Source of the DNA: Lentisphaeria bacterium
Lineage (GTDB): Bacteria; Verrucomicrobiota; Lentisphaeria; Victivallales; UBA1829
Reading direction: 5' to 3'
Length of the DNA stretch: 38,071 nucleotides
Assembly: GCA_017456805.1 (NCBI GenBank)
Contig: JAFTIQ010000071.1
Location: 1-38,071 of the forward strand
Part shown: in pieces, positions 23,638 to 31,886 of the stretch
Position numbering within the stretch: the stretch's first letter is position 1
How the letters are laid out: each line of letters starts with the position of its first letter
Translations under genes and position numbers: made by a program
The notes under the pieces: generated by a model
The model's database searches: none
The model's input: only the letters and a program-made list of their open reading frames with translations
Told to the model about the DNA's origin: nothing

Positions 23638-24729
23638 ATGAACACTGTGAATATCAGAGAATTTCATGCAGTCGGCGATGGTACAGCTGATGATACCAAT
23701 GCAATTCAGAAGGCGTTGGACTGCGGATCTGGTACCGTGGTGATTCCCCGTGGCGATTACAGAATCACCGGGACTTTGCTGGTTTCTTCTCATACCCGGA
23801 TCGAAGCTGATCCCGATGCCAGAATTTTTTCCTGCGGCGATACGCCGAAAAAACAGGGGGATTTTCTTTTGTCGAACCGGGATACGGAACATGGAAATAC
23901 CAATATCGTGATCCATGGCGGCGTGTGGGATGGAAATAATCAGGGAAAATATAATACAAAGAATCCGGATCTGTTTGCTCCGGATGCATGGAGCGGGACT
24001 GTTCTGAACTTCTTCAATGTAACGAACCTGATTCTGGAGGATCTGATCGTTGCAAATTCTGTGGTTTTTTACACCAGATTCGGAAAAATTGATAATTTTG
24101 TTATTCGGAATATTGGCTTCCGGAGCGAGAAGCCCGGGTTCAATCAGGATGGCTTGCATTTCAGCGGTTATGTCCGCAACGGGTTGATTGAGAATGTTTC
24201 CGCCCTGACTCCCGGGCAGACAACCGACGACATGCTGGCTTTGAATGCAGATGATTCTCTGGAACGGCTGGAAAACCGGGGTTTGCTGCGCGGGCCCATC
24301 GAAAATCTTACTTTCCGGAATATTTATGCCGAAAATTGTTATACGGCGATCCGTATGCTCAGTGTAACTGCACCCATCCGCAATATCAGATTTGAAAATA
24401 TCAAAGCCGGATGCCGCTGTTTTGCGATCAATATGGATGCCGCAAGGTATTGCATGACACCGCTTTTCGACGAAAAGGATTATCCGGAAGGTGTCGGAAA
24501 AATCAGCAACATTGTCATAGACGGAATGGAAGTCTGGAAATCCGGCGAATGCTCGCTTCCTCTGATCAGAAACGAAAGCAACTCCGAAAATATCACCGTT
24601 CGCAACTTTAAGCGGATCAACGAGTTGGATACACAACCGGATGTGCCGACAATCCAAAGCAGGTTCGTGAAGAAAAACGGGTCTTCTTTTGCTGAAGTGT
24701 TTGAAAAATGGGGCTGTTGCAAAACCTGA
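23638..24729 (+). CDS. GH28-like polygalacturonase-fold protein, cytoplasmic
   Basis: A 363-residue right-handed beta-helix protein. The start, FHAVGDGTADDTNAIQKALD (residues 9-28), is the typical N-terminus of GH28/pectate-lyase-3 proteins. The candidate catalytic aspartates are in NQDGLHF and in TDDMLALN, replacing the NTD and DD motifs of classical polygalacturonases; the GHG and RIK motifs are not obvious. No signal peptide, so it should act on imported oligosaccharides. I start at the ATG at 23638 because of the AAAGGTGG upstream; the longer frame by 17 codons would start inside the promoter. The last codons (WGCCKT) are encoded by the left arm of the terminator hairpin, so the C-terminus may have been altered by insertion of that element. 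Confidence 0.85.
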   Translation: MNTVNIREFHAVGDGTADDTNAIQKALDCGSGTVVIPRGDYRITGTLLVSSHTRIEADPDARIFSCGDTPKKQGDFLLSNRDTEHGNTNIVIHGGVWDGNNQGKYNTKNPDLFAPDAWSGTVLNFFNVTNLILEDLIVANSVVFYTRFGKIDNFVIRNIGFRSEKPGFNQDGLHFSGYVRNGLIENVSALTPGQTTDDMLALNADDSLERLENRGLLRGPIENLTFRNIYAENCYTAIRMLSVTAPIRNIRFENIKAGCRCFAINMDAARYCMTPLFDEKDYPEGVGKISNIVIDGMEVWKSGECSLPLIRNESNSENITVRNFKRINELDTQPDVPTIQSRFVKKNGSSFAEVFEKWGCCKT

Positions 24730-24801
24730 AATTTTTGCCCTGAAAACAAAGCCCTTACAGCCCCTGTTTATCTTCAGGTTTTGCAACACCCCATTTTTTT
24801 T
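24710..24801. terminator. Bidirectional terminator/MITE-like inverted repeat between convergent genes
   Basis: The left arm 24710-24730 (starting GGGGCTGTTGCAAAACC) pairs with 24773-24792 over 20 bp with one bulged C. Eight T follow on the plus strand (24794-24801) and five on the minus strand. The left arm can instead pair its first eight bases with ACAGCCCC at 24757-24764, so two structures compete. A close relative of the left arm (GGGGCTGTTACAAAA) heads the terminator at 37366. Confidence 0.8.
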
Positions 24802-24811
24802 CTGCTTCGGA

Positions 24812-25648
24812 TTACTTGATTTCGCTGAAAAGTTTGATCATTTCAACAGTTTTCCGGAACATCTGTTCACATGCCGGAATATAATAATTTCCTGGAACAG
24901 AGGGCGTTCTTTCTGCTTCCGCTTCCTTCAAACCTCTGAGAAACGCTTTGTGAATATCCGTGCAGATATTGATTTTGGCGATCCCGAGTTTAATCGCTGC
25001 ATGAAGCTGATCGACAGGCGTTCCTGAACCGCCATGAAGCACAAGCGAAACATCTGTTAAAGAGGAGATTTCTTTCAGCAGATCCAGTCTGAGTTCTGGC
25101 TTTCCGCGATATTCTCCATGAATCGTTCCGATCGATACCGCCAGGCAATCAACTTTCGTTTGCTTTACAAATTCAACCACTTCCGAAGGTACCGTCAGCG
25201 CGGATTCTCCGGAACCGCCATCGCCGCCGGAAACATGCCCCAATTCGGCTTCCAATGAAATATTTGCTGAGTGGGCAATTTCCGCCGCTTCTGCAGAAAG
25301 CCGGACATTTTCCTCAAAGACTTCAGATGACGCATCAAGCATGACAGAGGTAAAGCCGTTTTCTGTACATTCTTTCACATGTTCCAATGTGGAACCGTGA
25401 TCCAGGTGGAGGGCCGCATCAATCCCATATTTTTTCACAAAAAAACGGACGATATCAGCAAGGGCATCCGGTCCGCCCATTGTATTATACTCTGCAGGGG
25501 AAGCTTGAAAAATCACAGGTGTGCCGCAGTATTGCGATGCTTTTGCGATTCCTTGAATATTCAAGCTGTCCCAACATTCGAACGCTCCCAGGCAAATCCC
25601 TTTGCTCCGGGCGTTTCTCATTAAAGTATCCATTCTTTGTAATGACAT
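24812..25648 (-). CDS. Class II (zinc-dependent) ketose-bisphosphate aldolase
   Basis: A 278-residue aldolase of the FbaA/GatY/KbaY family, which reversibly cleaves a ketose phosphate into dihydroxyacetone phosphate and an aldehyde. Asp83 and His84 (HLDHG), the glutamate in EAELGHVSGGD (134-144), His177 (GTIHGEY) and His205 (LHGGSG) form the metal and active site, and NICTD (227-231) binds phosphate. Start at 25648 with AAAGGA; a longer frame by 22 codons has no ribosome site. As last gene of the glycyl-radical operon it is placed to cleave the product of the kinase and radical enzyme. The specific sugar cannot be read from sequence. Confidence 0.93.
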   Translation of the reverse strand: MSLQRMDTLMRNARSKGICLGAFECWDSLNIQGIAKASQYCGTPVIFQASPAEYNTMGGPDALADIVRFFVKKYGIDAALHLDHGSTLEHVKECTENGFTSVMLDASSEVFEENVRLSAEAAEIAHSANISLEAELGHVSGGDGGSGESALTVPSEVVEFVKQTKVDCLAVSIGTIHGEYRGKPELRLDLLKEISSLTDVSLVLHGGSGTPVDQLHAAIKLGIAKINICTDIHKAFLRGLKEAEAERTPSVPGNYYIPACEQMFRKTVEMIKLFSEIK

Positions 25649-25665
25649 TTTTATCCTTTCTGCTT

Positions 25666-28614
25666 TCATGAAAACGTCAATATCGCCAACTGCCACGGAT
25701 TCAATGTGTTGCATTTGATTTCCGTTCCATCCATTGCTTTGATTTTACACCCCGAAGGCAGTTCAAGTTTCTGAACGGTTCCGCTTGTGTTTGAAATCAG
25801 CCATTGATGAGGCGCAATTTGACATTCGACCGAATATCCGCAAGTTGATGCATCCGCAAAAGGTTCTGTTACACAAGAAGCTGGATACAATCCGGAGAGA
25901 AGTCCTCTGGAACGCAATGCAGGAGTTTTTTCCTGAAACGAGAGAACGATCTTTCTATTCCAGACCGTTTCATTTGCCACATGCAGAAGCCAGAGTAATT
26001 TTTCTTTTTTCCGGTAAAAATTCCCCGCTCCGGCAAACAGTAATGCGTATTTCCCGGGAAGATTCAGGCAATAAGTTGACATGATTTTTTCTTCCTTTGT
26101 CTCAGCGAGCATTGTCGGAACATAATTCTGAATTCCGGTTTCCGGCGTGATTTCAAATTCCAATCCGAGGCAGTCATTCCAGCGGTCGCTTTCCGAAAAA
26201 CCGTTCCGTCCGGAGTAACGGATCGTCCATTCCAGATCATCGGAATCTCTTGTTGTGATACCTTCCAGAATCATGATTTCCGGTTCCGGGGTTCTCCGGG
26301 TGAAAATGATTTCTGCCGTAAGCCAGGTTTCATCGTTTCGGAAAATTGCGGATTCGCACCGGAAGGCGCCGTGAAGAGAATCGACAGGGGTGAATGATGC
26401 GCTCTTATCCCCTTTATTCACAACGACTTGCTCATTATGAACACTGATCTTCCAATCTCCGAGACTCCCGGCGTTTTCAGAGATTTTCTGCATTCCGGAG
26501 TTTTGTATTTTATCAGGCACGGAAACTCTCAGCGGTGCAAATCTTCCGGAAAGATATTTTCTGCCGCAGAAGTCAAAAGTTTCTCCGCTGAATTTTTCTG
26601 CATGACACAGTTCCGCGAAGGTCAGCGGGACTTCTCCCGGATTGAATACGGTTTCCGTTTGTTCCGGAACAGCTTCATTATAAAGGTCGTCAAAAGTTGA
26701 CCTCAATTGTTTTCTGATGGAGTTCAGGACGTTGCTCAATTCTTTCCGGTTTGCGGGGGAGGGGGCATTGGTCCTGCGGTAATAAAATTCCCCGGGGCGC
26801 TGTCCCTGAACCCGATTGCAGTCGTGAGCCTCCAGAAGACAGAGCTGCCGGATGATTTCGTCCTGAGTCTCAGCCGGGACCTGTTTGAGCATTTGCAGAA
26901 CCCGGAATTCGGAACTCAGGCTGATGAGATGTTCCATGTGGCTGAGGGCATTTTTATTGGTATAATTCCTGTAAAATGCTTCCGCTGAGAAATGATAATC
27001 ATCAGAAGTATAACTTTTTCCCGGACGATTGGTTTTTTTCTGTTTCAGCATTTCGGAACCCAGAACGAATCTACCGAAGACCGGTGCATATTTTGCTGTC
27101 CGGAGGATTGCTTCCCGGAATGGGACAAATCCAAGATCCATGAAATTGAACAGAAAAAGGGAATCCAGCTCCTTATATTTCAGCAGAAATATGGGCAGAG
27201 TCAGAAAGAAACTGAATCCGGATTTATATTGTTCTGTTGAGAAACATGCAAGGGCAGGGATTCCGGAACCGGAAGGACTTTCCCATTGGATTTGCGGGAT
27301 CTTTTCCGGATCCGGGCTGCCATGATTCAAGGAAAAGTAAATCGCTCCTTTATAACCGAAATGATTCAGCAGTTCCGGCATTTGCGGGGTGAAAGAGTTT
27401 TCCTGACACTGATAAAGCTCCGGAACTTTTCCGAAAACAGAACGGAACGTCTTCTGTCCCTGCTGAAATTGAAAATATTGCAGAGCCATTGGGGAAAGAA
27501 ATGCATAAGGCAGGCTCATGGTTCCATTCGTCAGTTCAATTTTTCCCTCATTCCAAAAATCTCTGATTCGTGAGATCATTTCCGGATACATGGTTTGCAG
27601 TTGACTCCAATCGCTGGCACTCAGCTCGAAACTTGTCTGATATCCATTCTGTTCTGCATCGTCCAGATGTCCGGTGATGGTTCTCCGGCTTCCTTCGGGC
27701 CATTCCAGTTCAAAAAAACCGGATTCCGGGAAAAGGATCCCGGCATGGGGGTATTCTGCGAGCTGGAGATCTGTGGGAATATATTTTGTCCGGAGACGGT
27801 ACATTTCACAGAAGGCTTCTTTGAGAGATGCTTCCCCGGCAGAATGGTTTCCGGATTCGTAAAGACGGATGGATTCAAGATAATGGTGATCAGCTTTTCC
27901 GATCTGTTCCGTATCCTGTTTCATGAGACGGAGGAGCCACAGCAGGAACATCCGGGAGATTCCGTAACTTTGACAATCAAGCCGGAACTCTTCTCCGAAC
28001 TTGTCTGTTTTTTCTGAATCAGGACCGTTCAGAATGGCTGAAAGCATATCTGCTGTGATCAGAAGCCGTTTGTGCGGAAATTCGTGCCCCATGTAAGCGG
28101 TCATGAAAAACAGTTCAAAATAGAGTTCAAGATGACTGCCTTTTCTGAGAAGAACAGAACGTTCTCCGATGCACCAAGCCGGATCATTTCCCTCTGCATC
28201 GGTACAGGGATGATCTGCCGGAAGAAAATATTCTCCGCAAGGTGTCCGGAGCTGTTCTTTTTGAGAGATCCGTTCCGGTTTCCCATTGTCAGGACAGAGG
28301 AAAAGACCCGGGAGATCTTGCGATTGAAATTCCCGTGCGGCATCTCCTCCGGATGTGATGCAGAACGCTTCCGGATCGATCGTTTCCGGTACACCGTTGC
28401 AGAATTCGGGAACCTCTTCCATTCCGGACTGAAGAACGGGGTCAAACAGGATTCCATATCCATCCAGCCAACCATAGAGACGTTCCCAGCAAACAGGGGG
28501 CAGCTGCCGCGGAAATGACCGGTCATTGTATAATACGCCCGAATGAAGGGTTTCTTTTTCCTCAAAATCTTTTGTAAACGGCACAATATAACAATATTTC
28601 TTATATGGTTTCAT
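25666..28614 (-). CDS. Large divergent GH38-like protein
   Basis: A 982-residue protein whose middle and C-terminal layout recall GH38 alpha-mannosidases: an N-terminal barrel-like region, QENSFTPQMPELLNHFGYKG (404-423) in the place of the GH38 nucleophile segment, AHDCNR (596-601) in the place of the late GH38 histidine-aspartate block, then a large beta-rich C-terminus. The usual catalytic aspartate is not at its expected position; Gln404 or Glu405 stands there instead, so activity or specificity may be changed. About 300 N-terminal residues are not recognisable. No signal peptide. I start at the ATG at 28614, 2 bp after the kinase stop; a TTG at 28629 with AGGA is the alternative. It probably releases the sugar used by the operon (inference). 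Confidence 0.65.
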   Translation of the reverse strand: MKPYKKYCYIVPFTKDFEEKETLHSGVLYNDRSFPRQLPPVCWERLYGWLDGYGILFDPVLQSGMEEVPEFCNGVPETIDPEAFCITSGGDAAREFQSQDLPGLFLCPDNGKPERISQKEQLRTPCGEYFLPADHPCTDAEGNDPAWCIGERSVLLRKGSHLELYFELFFMTAYMGHEFPHKRLLITADMLSAILNGPDSEKTDKFGEEFRLDCQSYGISRMFLLWLLRLMKQDTEQIGKADHHYLESIRLYESGNHSAGEASLKEAFCEMYRLRTKYIPTDLQLAEYPHAGILFPESGFFELEWPEGSRRTITGHLDDAEQNGYQTSFELSASDWSQLQTMYPEMISRIRDFWNEGKIELTNGTMSLPYAFLSPMALQYFQFQQGQKTFRSVFGKVPELYQCQENSFTPQMPELLNHFGYKGAIYFSLNHGSPDPEKIPQIQWESPSGSGIPALACFSTEQYKSGFSFFLTLPIFLLKYKELDSLFLFNFMDLGFVPFREAILRTAKYAPVFGRFVLGSEMLKQKKTNRPGKSYTSDDYHFSAEAFYRNYTNKNALSHMEHLISLSSEFRVLQMLKQVPAETQDEIIRQLCLLEAHDCNRVQGQRPGEFYYRRTNAPSPANRKELSNVLNSIRKQLRSTFDDLYNEAVPEQTETVFNPGEVPLTFAELCHAEKFSGETFDFCGRKYLSGRFAPLRVSVPDKIQNSGMQKISENAGSLGDWKISVHNEQVVVNKGDKSASFTPVDSLHGAFRCESAIFRNDETWLTAEIIFTRRTPEPEIMILEGITTRDSDDLEWTIRYSGRNGFSESDRWNDCLGLEFEITPETGIQNYVPTMLAETKEEKIMSTYCLNLPGKYALLFAGAGNFYRKKEKLLWLLHVANETVWNRKIVLSFQEKTPALRSRGLLSGLYPASCVTEPFADASTCGYSVECQIAPHQWLISNTSGTVQKLELPSGCKIKAMDGTEIKCNTLNPWQLAILTFS

Positions 28615-28616
28615 GT

Positions 28617-29957
28617 TCAAAATCCCCAAATTTTATTTCCTGCCAGAACGGCTGCGCCGCAGCATGCTTCCTCTCTGGTGGAGGTTAAGATAAACTGCTG
28701 TGTAAATTTCTTTCTGATCATCTGCTGGATCGTTTTGACTTTTCGGATCCCGTTTCCGCTTCCGAGAACAAGGGTGCGTTTTTTCAGCAGTTCCGGCGGG
28801 AATTCAGAAATAAGATTTTCCAGGATCCCTTCTGCAGCCGCAGCTCCGAGTGCTCCCAGAGAAAAGTTTGTCAGCGTCAATCCGCTTATGGATCCCTTGA
28901 GTTCCGGATCGTTCCGTTCACCGAGGAATGAGGGGGTCACTTTCAATGCAGGATTTCCCTGATTCAGAGTCTGCTCTGAGAGAAAATCGATTCTGTCAAG
29001 GAGTTCTCCTTGTGCAAATTCCCGGCAGCCAAGCTCTTTCAGAATTTCATTGACCATATCGCCGATCCATGCAAAAGCTCTTCCTCCGCACAGGGCGGAA
29101 CAGACAGCAAGTTTTCTTGTATTGTCAAAGGGGCGGATCTCAAGTTTTCCTTTTGGGGAGAGGGTTTGAAATTCCGCTTCGCTGATGACGGTTGAAAGCT
29201 GAGCTCCTGTTCCAAGTGTCAGATACAGCTCCTGTCCAAAGTCTTTGCCTGTCCCGAAGACGGATGCCTGATTATCCCCGATGGCGTTGATGACCGGGAT
29301 CCCCGCTGGGAGTCCGAGGATTTCACTCCATTCCTTGCTCAGACTGCCCACCGTTTCCCCGGTTTTTTTGAGTTCCGGAAGCAATCGTTCCGGGATCCCG
29401 AGGGCGTTCGCCGCAGAAGAATCCCATTGATTTTTCTGCAAATCGAAAATTCCCCAGCTGGCGGCATTGGAGGCATCGGTGACCGGTGCATGATTCCCGC
29501 AGAGCCGCATGGTCAGATAATCCATGATGGTCGCCGCATGAGCACGGGCGTCGGTTTCTTTTCCCAGCCAGGCAAGAGTCGCAGCTCCATACCCGTCATG
29601 AAGATCATAGCCGGATTTTTGACGGAACTCATCTAATTTTCCATCCAGTCCGCATCTGCGATCCTGCCAGGTGATCAGGGGAAAAATCTCGTTTTCGTTC
29701 CAGCCCATTACAGAATGCATCTGTCCGGTTACACCGATGGCGGCAACCTGATTCCGCAGATCAGACGGCAGTTGATTGATGATCTTTATTACAGATTTCA
29801 GCAGCAGGGCCGGATCCTGTTCCGAATGTCCCTCAATGGTTTTCAAATCTGCTTTATGAGCTTCGGAGCTGATTTCCAGAAGTTCCTGTTTTTCATGATC
29901 CAGGAGAACTGCTGCACATTTCGTTGTTCCGATGTCGATTCCCAGCGTGATTTTCAT
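28617..29957 (-). CDS. FGGY-family carbohydrate kinase (sedoheptulokinase/xylulokinase-like)
   Basis: A 446-residue ATP-dependent sugar kinase. The N-terminal phosphate loop GIDIGTTKCAAVLLD (residues 6-20), GVTGQMHSV (75-83), TWQDRR (96-101) and GDNQASVFG in the second domain are typical of the FGGY family. The GQMH and TWQDRR blocks are nearest to sedoheptulokinases and xylulokinases. The substrate is therefore probably a ketose or polyol, phosphorylated at its terminal carbon. AAGGA precedes the ATG. It lies 23 bp after the radical SAM activase and 2 bp before the GH38-like gene. Confidence 0.9.
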   Translation of the reverse strand: MKITLGIDIGTTKCAAVLLDHEKQELLEISSEAHKADLKTIEGHSEQDPALLLKSVIKIINQLPSDLRNQVAAIGVTGQMHSVMGWNENEIFPLITWQDRRCGLDGKLDEFRQKSGYDLHDGYGAATLAWLGKETDARAHAATIMDYLTMRLCGNHAPVTDASNAASWGIFDLQKNQWDSSAANALGIPERLLPELKKTGETVGSLSKEWSEILGLPAGIPVINAIGDNQASVFGTGKDFGQELYLTLGTGAQLSTVISEAEFQTLSPKGKLEIRPFDNTRKLAVCSALCGGRAFAWIGDMVNEILKELGCREFAQGELLDRIDFLSEQTLNQGNPALKVTPSFLGERNDPELKGSISGLTLTNFSLGALGAAAAEGILENLISEFPPELLKKRTLVLGSGNGIRKVKTIQQMIRKKFTQQFILTSTREEACCGAAVLAGNKIWGF

Positions 29958-29980
29958 AAATCAAGTTCCTTTTTTCAAAA

Positions 29981-30865
29981 TTATACAAAATGACTGGTTT
30001 GAATTCCGCATTTCTGCAAGCCCTCAGCAAGCGCAATAACGGATGATTTTTCTGCGGCGGGAGTTCCTTGCAGAAGATATTCCCTGCCCAGTGCATGATA
30101 TTTCGGTTCCCCCAAATGATGCTGCCGGAGCAGTTCCACATGCAGTCCGCGATCTTTTCTGATCTTTTTCAATTCTCCGCAGAATGTAATCAGTTTCTGC
30201 TGTTCTCCGGGTTGATCGTTGACTCCGCGAATCACCGGGATTCTCAAAATAAAATCTTCCTGCTGTTCCGCTGCGGAACACAAATTCTCTCTTACAAGGG
30301 AAATATCCGCCTTCATCCGATTTTTAGCGATCACCGGATTCAGTGTTTTCAAATCGGAATAAAGCAGAGAGACCCGGTTGATCATTTTCTGATAAAACAC
30401 TGTGGATGCATTGCTTTCCATTGCTGTATGGAACCCTTTTTTCCGTAAGAGATCAGCACATTCCAACAGCGCATCTCCTTGAAGAGTCGGTTCCCCGCCG
30501 CCGAACGTGATTCCGTCGATCACACCGGAATAGTTTTCCGCCAGTTTGAGGATATCATCGATAGTAACCTCTTTCCCCGCAAGTTCAAATGCCGGATTGT
30601 GCCAGATCCTGATGCAGGAATGATCCGGACAATGTTTGCAAAGATCCCGGTTCAGAACAGTATTTTCATCATAAGCATGTTGGGAACAGCAGCATCCGGT
30701 TTTGTCAGAATTCCGCTCCCGATAATAAAGGAGTTCCGGTTCCGGTGAGATACTTTCGGGAGAGGCGCACCAATCGCAATGAAAGTTGCACCCCTTGAAA
30801 TACAGCACGAGCCGTTCCCCGGGACCATCGAAATCTCTGCTCAATCCGTGATGAAAAAGGATCAT
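29981..30865 (-). CDS. Glycyl radical enzyme activase (radical SAM)
   Basis: A 294-residue radical SAM enzyme that installs the glycyl radical on its partner. Cys26, Cys30 and Cys33 (CNFHCDWC) hold the SAM-binding cluster, and GGGEPTLQ is the SAM-contact block. Residues 57-87 carry additional cysteines (GCCCSQ, LCKHCPDHSC) in a ferredoxin-like insert, as in activases of GRE dehydratases and lyases but not of classic pyruvate formate-lyase. It overlaps the regulator gene by 4 bp (ATGA) and lies two genes from the GRE, so the pair is almost certainly functional together. Both need anaerobic conditions. Confidence 0.94.
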   Translation of the reverse strand: MILFHHGLSRDFDGPGERLVLYFKGCNFHCDWCASPESISPEPELLYYRERNSDKTGCCCSQHAYDENTVLNRDLCKHCPDHSCIRIWHNPAFELAGKEVTIDDILKLAENYSGVIDGITFGGGEPTLQGDALLECADLLRKKGFHTAMESNASTVFYQKMINRVSLLYSDLKTLNPVIAKNRMKADISLVRENLCSAAEQQEDFILRIPVIRGVNDQPGEQQKLITFCGELKKIRKDRGLHVELLRQHHLGEPKYHALGREYLLQGTPAAEKSSVIALAEGLQKCGIQTSHFV

Positions 30866-31881
30866 TTTCTGAGAAGTTCTCCTTCAAAAAGATATTCGGC
30901 AGCCTGCCATTTTTCCCCTTTGGAACATTGCTGCTTCAATGCGTTCAAACAACATTTTGCCATTTGATCCATGGGCTGGAAATAGGTGATGATTCCCCTT
31001 GCAACGGCTTCTTTTTTACCGTCAATACTGTACAAAACTGCATTTTCCGGGAGGATATCTGCCACTTTCAGCGCGACAACATCGTTCACACAGACGACTG
31101 CCGTTTTCGCTCCGGCGTTCCGGATTTGTTTCTGACACGCCCGCATCAGCCCGGACTCCGCTTCTGTCTCGTATGGAATTTCCAGAAACGAATACTCAAA
31201 CCCTCTGGTTTCACATTCGGAAACAAAGGCGTTGCGCCGTTCTTTGTTGGTATACAGCGCGAGATTCCCCATGCCGATGAAAATATAATTCCGGTATCCT
31301 TTTTCTGCGGCATCTTCCATGATCGCATGAATACCCGCTTTATTGTTCAATCCGACATAATCGGCAAATTTTCCGGAGGGCATGATCTGGTCAAAAAATA
31401 CCATATTCACTCCGAGCACCCGCAGTCTGCTGAACAGTGCCGCATCGTAACAGTTGTCCAACCCCCAGATCACCATGTTCCGGATTCCCGCAGAAACCAG
31501 CCTGACAACTGTTTTGGAAAGATCCATCCCGTTTTCCATACCCGGTTCGATGACCGTCAGAATGTTTTCCTGTGCAGATTCCGCACAGAGCACCTTCAGG
31601 AAATCACGGGTGAATTCATCCTGCAGCGGCATGATCGCCGCTATGGCGGAAATCTTTTCCGTGGAACCGCTGTAATTGGAGCTGACGATTGTTCCGCAGC
31701 GTTTCCGCCTGACGATGATTCCGGCTTTTTCCAGAATTGCGTAGGCGCGGCGAACCGTCACCCGGCTCGCCTGAAAACGGGCGGCTGTTTCCATTTCTGT
31801 CGGCATCCGCTCTCCCGGCTGGTATTTTCCCTCCAGAATTTCATGAAATAACTGCTGATGGATCTGTTCCGTCAAATACAT
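30862..31881 (-). CDS. GntR-type regulator with LacI-like sugar-binding domain
   Basis: A 339-residue regulator combining a GntR winged helix (about 1-68: GERMPTEMETAARFQASRVTVRRAYAILEKAGII) with a periplasmic-binding-protein fold (about 75-335), the architecture of AraR. It should bind a sugar or sugar phosphate and repress the operon until the substrate appears. It sits between the GRE and its activase, with 5 bp and a 4-bp overlap respectively, so it is autoregulated. A TTGTA-N11-TACAA site in the operon promoter resembles AraR-type operators. Confidence 0.93.
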   Translation of the reverse strand: MYLTEQIHQQLFHEILEGKYQPGERMPTEMETAARFQASRVTVRRAYAILEKAGIIVRRKRCGTIVSSNYSGSTEKISAIAAIMPLQDEFTRDFLKVLCAESAQENILTVIEPGMENGMDLSKTVVRLVSAGIRNMVIWGLDNCYDAALFSRLRVLGVNMVFFDQIMPSGKFADYVGLNNKAGIHAIMEDAAEKGYRNYIFIGMGNLALYTNKERRNAFVSECETRGFEYSFLEIPYETEAESGLMRACQKQIRNAGAKTAVVCVNDVVALKVADILPENAVLYSIDGKKEAVARGIITYFQPMDQMAKCCLNALKQQCSKGEKWQAAEYLFEGELLRK

Positions 31882-31886
31882 TTTTC

